Of a DNA stretch of 64,000 bases, positions 60,020 through 64,000 are shown one piece after another; the first letter of the stretch is position 1; each line of letters opens with the position of its first letter. This DNA is from Anthonomus grandis grandis (Eukaryota > Arthropoda > Insecta > Coleoptera > Curculionidae): contig NC_065549.1 of assembly GCF_022605725.1 (NCBI RefSeq), forward strand, positions 15,166,114-15,230,113, given 5' to 3'. A program made the translations under genes and the position numbers. The notes below the pieces were generated by a model. The model saw nothing but the letters and a program-made list of their open reading frames with translations. It was not told the origin of the DNA and did not search any database.

Positions 60020-62015
60020 CACTCTTTGTGGTCTTGACAAGGATAGAGCTACTTCAGAGATACGACCCTCCCTATGCGAGCCAAAATAAAAATACCTTTA
60101 TAATACCTCTAAAATACCTCCCATACATAAACCGGGAGATACTCAGGTCTTAACCCTTTATCCTAACCAAAAGCCAATTATCCTTTCCTCTATCCTATAA
60201 CCACGCAGAAGGTAGTGGGGACTCATTGCATCACTTCGCCCTAAGAACTGTCATAAATGAAATGAGATATCAGGAGAGTAATATACCGTGCGACCCAACT
60301 AGCAGTTGGCGTCAATCAAAGCCAGGGTCGGTTGGTATTAAAATCAACTGGTTATGGTGATGTAGCAGTAGATATATCATGAAAACTGGGCGTCTGGAAT
60401 AAACATTTCGAACATCTTTAAAATAGATCTTTAATATATAACGTTTGTGGTCTGCTGGAAACGGGGACGCTGAGCATAGCGGAAAACGAAATAAATACAT
60501 ATGGAGTTGGAAGTTTATTCGAGACTCATTGTACCGACAAAGAACACTTTACCTCCAAGAATTGCAATTACATTTATGGAAATGTTAACCCATCCACAAA
60601 TCGTCTGACAGTAGTAGTTAACAAAGATATTAAACATAGTGTCAAAGCCTACGTAACAGTCAGTGATCGTATCATTATTGTAAGGCAGGTATTTCAAGGC
60701 CAGTCCAGCAAATCTGAATGTAGTCCAAATATATGCTCTAACAAGCGAAGCAAAAGAAGAAGAAATTGATGCGTTCTATAAAAAATTAGTAGAGAGGCTA
60801 GAAAAACTGCCAAATGGAAAAGTCTCGATAGTTGTGGGTGATTTCCATGCACATTTTTGTGATTTCCAGAATTGGTAATAGAAATATAATATAAAATGTT
60901 AATAAATATAATAATAAATATAAATAATATAATAATAAATAAAGAAAATAATATTATGCGAGGACCTGTCGGTCTATATGGCCTCGGAAAAAAAATGCTA
61001 GAGGAGAGCGTCTCCTGCACTTCTGCACGGACAACAACCTATTTATGGCTAACAACAGGCTTTCAGTACTATCCGATTCATAGACGTATGAAACTACGGA
61101 AGAAACAATGACATATACACAAGAGCCGTCATACCTGAGTCGCATAGATTTAAACGAGCCGCAGAATTACAAAAATCGCCTAACATTATGTAGACAGAAA
61201 CAAAATCCATATTAAATAATGCGTCTAACGGCATCACAAATGACATGAAAGGAAGCAATGGATAATAGAAAAACTACAAAAATCTGATAAAAGAGAAAGA
61301 TGTAGAAAAATCACCAACACAAGTGAAACACGGTTTTGAAAAATAACTTGATATACTTAGAAGTAAAGTTGAAATAGCAATAAGAAGACAAAAAAGCCAT
61401 AAAGCCACTTGTATAGATAATATTACAAATATTGAACATTAGTCATATCATAGAAAAATCCAAGGAATTTATCATCACGACATACATGTGCTTTATTGAT
61501 TATAGCAAAGCCTCTGATATGGTAAATTGAAGGAAGTTGAGGCAAGTTCTCTACAAAATAGGAGAGCCATTCCACCTGATTCTACTTAGCATTAATCTAA
61601 ATAACCTTGGTTGCGCTTGGTTTAAAGTGAACGGGGAACTAACTAAAAATTGCTGTATTATTAAGAGAGTGAAGCAAGATTTCTGAAGAGGAATTGTGTC
61701 AACTACTAGGTTGAATAAAAAACATTAGCATAGAGGTCTCAAAATAAACAGAACACAGACAAAGATCATAGTAATAGATAGAGCCAACAACCACAATCAA
61801 CTAACGGAAATAAATAATATCGTCATTGCAAGCCACCTTGCGTACCTCATCCGATCGGCAATAACCAATACTGGCGGATGTACTGAGAAAATGTCTTTTT
61901 TGGTTTAATTCACTCTAACTAAAGTCACAAAATCACAGTAGCGACCAAAATGAGACCGGTCAAATACCTAGTGTTCCCAAATTTTTTCCCAAGAAGAAGA
62001 AGAAGAAGAAAAAGA
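60020..62015 (+). mobile_element. Decayed RTE-like LINE
   Basis: Endonuclease at about 60470-61180: FETHCTDKEHFTSKNCNYIY, SVKAYVTVSDRIIIVR, then ALTSEAKEEEIDAFYKKLVE, PNGKVSIVVGDFHAHF (GDFN box changed to GDFH) and ERLLHFCTDNNLFMANNRL. RT at about 61440-61990: EFIITTYMCFIDYSKASDMV (palm), then INRTQTKIIVIDRANNHNQL and NTGGCTEKM. The catalytic YADD region is deleted. It ends in a (GAA)n-like tail (about 61993-62015). It appears to separate the 600-bp repeats from a third partial copy at 62310. Confidence 0.78.
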
Positions 62016-62309
62016 ATTCCTATTTATAACTATTAACTATTAAATAAGGCCTATTACATGTGCCATACGATATCAACCAGTCTAATAAAAACCCTTGAGA
62101 AAAACGAATTTTCGCTTCAAGAAGCCATTCACGTTAATCTTTTGTTTTGAATATTTTATAATAAGACTGTTTAATAAAAATAGGAGATAAAGTATTGCTT
62201 AAACACTGCTTATAAGAGTAGAGGAAGAAGTAGAGTGACATTGTGTAAACGTCTTATTTTACGCGCATAGGGCGAAAGTAATTTTCGGCCTTTGACCAGC
62301 TGACTTGTA

Positions 62310-62460
62310 TTACCCTAAATAAAAATTAATAGTATTCGCTTCACTTAATTTCTTGATGAATGGGTTGTGAAAAAGTGAAATCAGCTTAGGTTACCCAAAG
62401 CTTTCCATAATTAGTGAAAAAGGATAAAAAGAAGAAGAAGCAATGAAAGAATTTTTGATC
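62310..62460. repeat. Partial third copy of the 600-bp unit
   Basis: GATGAATGGGTTGTGAAAAA then GTGAAATCAGCTTAGG, TTTCCATAATTAGTGAAAAA and (GAA)n match the 3' half of the units at 58790-60005. Confidence 0.75.
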
Positions 62461-62469
62461 CACGGGGCG

Positions 62470-63330
62470 AAAGAAATAATTTAAGTGGTTATAAAAAAAA
62501 TAATTTCGTCTTGATAGAAAACTATTATTTTAATTATTTTTTGTCAAGCGAGTATTACATGATTTCCAAGTAAAATTTCGTCTGATTTGACACGCATCAG
62601 CCGAAACTTTGACATGCTTTCTTATTTTTATTCGCCGGGACACGCAATGCTATTGAAGCACGAGTCCCCGGCAAAGACGTTGTTTAGATGTGTAGAAAGT
62701 AGCAGCAAAAACAAAAAAATGAGACGTTTTGAAGATCGTTTTCCGATGCAGTCGGCAAAACGTCTGATGATTTTTTTGTTACGTTCTGATTAATTCGACG
62801 TACTTACTGACTTTTCGTTTTGGTTTCATCACATGGCTGTTTTGAATAAAATATGCAATGAAATAACAACATTGCAATCAATGTGAAATATTATATTCAG
62901 AGATTATTTAAGAAATTATGCAAAAGTGAGTTAGCATTATCGTAATAATAGTAAGGACTATCAAAAACAATTACAGCAATAATTTCGAGAAAACCGTCTT
63001 TTAAGATCGTTATCCTTCAAATATACAATATGCATTTAGTTCTTGCTCTATTGTTTATGGGCAAAACAATACGAAGGATTTCTAATAATGCAGAAAATCT
63101 AAAAGTCATTTATACCAATTAATTATACTGTATGTAATGACTTGTACTAATTCATACAAGAAACATGCCACGGCTACTAATGTAATAGAAATATTTATTA
63201 AGAATGTATCAATAATAAGAGTAAACAAATGAAACATATTTTCAAAAATAGGTCAATATATAAAATGCAGTCTCTCTATTACAATAACAGTATAAATAAT
63301 AAACAAGTAAAATGCTAAAAAAAGACTGCA
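62470..63330. other. Non-coding; one GC-raised island
   Basis: 62580-62790 has a higher GC and CpG content (TTCGCCGGGACACGC, TCCCCGGCAAAGACG) and a 68-codon ORF with no recognised family. I see no splice or promoter support. Confidence 0.4.
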
Positions 63331-63339
63331 AGGAAAGAA

Positions 63340-63480
63340 AGAACTTCATCACTAATAGCCTTGATAGGCTACAGGAAAGCATTTGACAATGTCCACCTGG
63401 ATTATTCCAGCTGAAACACAGTGTACAGAACACCCACGATCCTCATGACCTTCATCAACAAAATCATGAGCAAAATGAAT
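63340..63480 (+). pseudogene. Small RT palm fragment
   Basis: SLIALIGYRKAFDNVHLD followed by PTILMTFINKIMSKMN-like sequence resembles the DYRKAFDSVPH segment of non-LTR RTs. Too short for a clade. Confidence 0.5.
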
Positions 63481-64000
63481 CACTGACCTTTATCTGATAA
63501 TAAATCCTAAAAGCAATACTGATGCGACTCAGGACAACCAGTAAGTATGTACCTTAAAACGTGTCGCTACTCAGCACAACCAGTGAAAATGTATATTAAA
63601 AGACTTTGATGGATTGTTGACTTTTAATCGCGTGAATGTGAAAAGCACAGCGTCATGTTTGACATTGACTCCCCGGGTTTTTATTATATTTTATGTATAA
63701 TTAGATTACGTGAAAATAAGTTTTTGTTGTAAACTCTATTAAGTGTTGTAAAATAAAGTATTTATAACACCCAGCACTCTCTATTATTTTCCAAAGGTTA
63801 TTGGGTGAACCAAGCAACTGTGATACAGTCAAACCCTCTGTCTTTACATAGAGTAGTATAGCGCTGGGGTATGTTGGAATAGGCAAACTCCACCAAATAC
63901 CAACATCATCATTGAAAACATCCAGATATAAAGTGGTATATAGGTATCTAACACAACAGTGTAGCTCCATTCTGAACAAAACGTACAGTGGATACCAAGC
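63481..64000. other. Nothing recognised to the right edge
   Basis: A 92-codon minus ORF at 63979-63701 has no family signature or splice support. Confidence 0.4.

Overview
This window is eukaryotic and very AT-rich. It carries split genes with GT-AG introns and is dominated by decayed transposable elements. The host genes (a hillarin/KY-type protein and a short dystrophin-family protein), the many Tc1/mariner, pogo-like and non-LTR fragments, and a non-LTR ORF1 with a PHD-like finger all point to an insect. A beetle is the likeliest group, but that is inference from repeat style. I see no bacterial operon, CRISPR array, tRNA or rRNA.

Host genes. Two multi-exon genes can be rebuilt from splice sites. 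(1) The 3' part of a hillarin-like gene is on the + strand, with exons 7567-7775, 7835-7965, 8027-8284 and 17304-17600. Its last intron is 9 kb and packed with transposons. (2) A short dystrophin-superfamily gene (dystrotelin/DAH-like) is on the - strand, with ten exons from 34210 to 20935 plus a candidate terminal exon at 19062-19025. It gives about 561 residues: WW, EF-hand-like, ZZ zinc finger, coiled coil. The two genes are convergent, with their 3' ends about 1.4 kb apart.

Mobile DNA, left to right. 0-7.5 kb holds an RT fragment, a mariner split by a MITE, a 5'-truncated LINE with a (TTTC)n tail, a complete but dead Tc1 element and a short TA-flanked MITE. 8.8-17 kb (hillarin intron) holds three decayed LINEs, a mariner fragment and a complete 3.0-kb pogo/Tigger-like element whose 570-residue transposase is open. 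20-34 kb (introns of the dystrophin-family gene) holds a LINE with ORF1 and RT parts, foldback MITEs, a long-TIR element and a second pogo-like non-autonomous element. 34.5-48 kb holds a zeste-like fragment, an unidentified coding-like fragment, more LINE and Tc1/mariner remains, a spliced fragment of a multicopy-type protein, a second copy of the first MITE, a 122-bp tandem repeat and an R1/I-type RT fragment. 49-64 kb holds an irregular tandem array with a period near 395 bp, two Tc1/mariner elements with clear ends, a possible promoter/first exon near 54.5 kb, an (AT)n microsatellite, 600-bp direct repeats and an RTE-like LINE.

The most interesting items are the apparently intact pogo-like element with its repeated GGAACAGTGAGAC motif, the WW-containing short dystrophin-family gene, two copies of one MITE that both sit near the second-aspartate codons of different mariner transposases, and a set of perfect short-spacer hairpins that look like template-switch scars. 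No clearly new biochemical system is visible.
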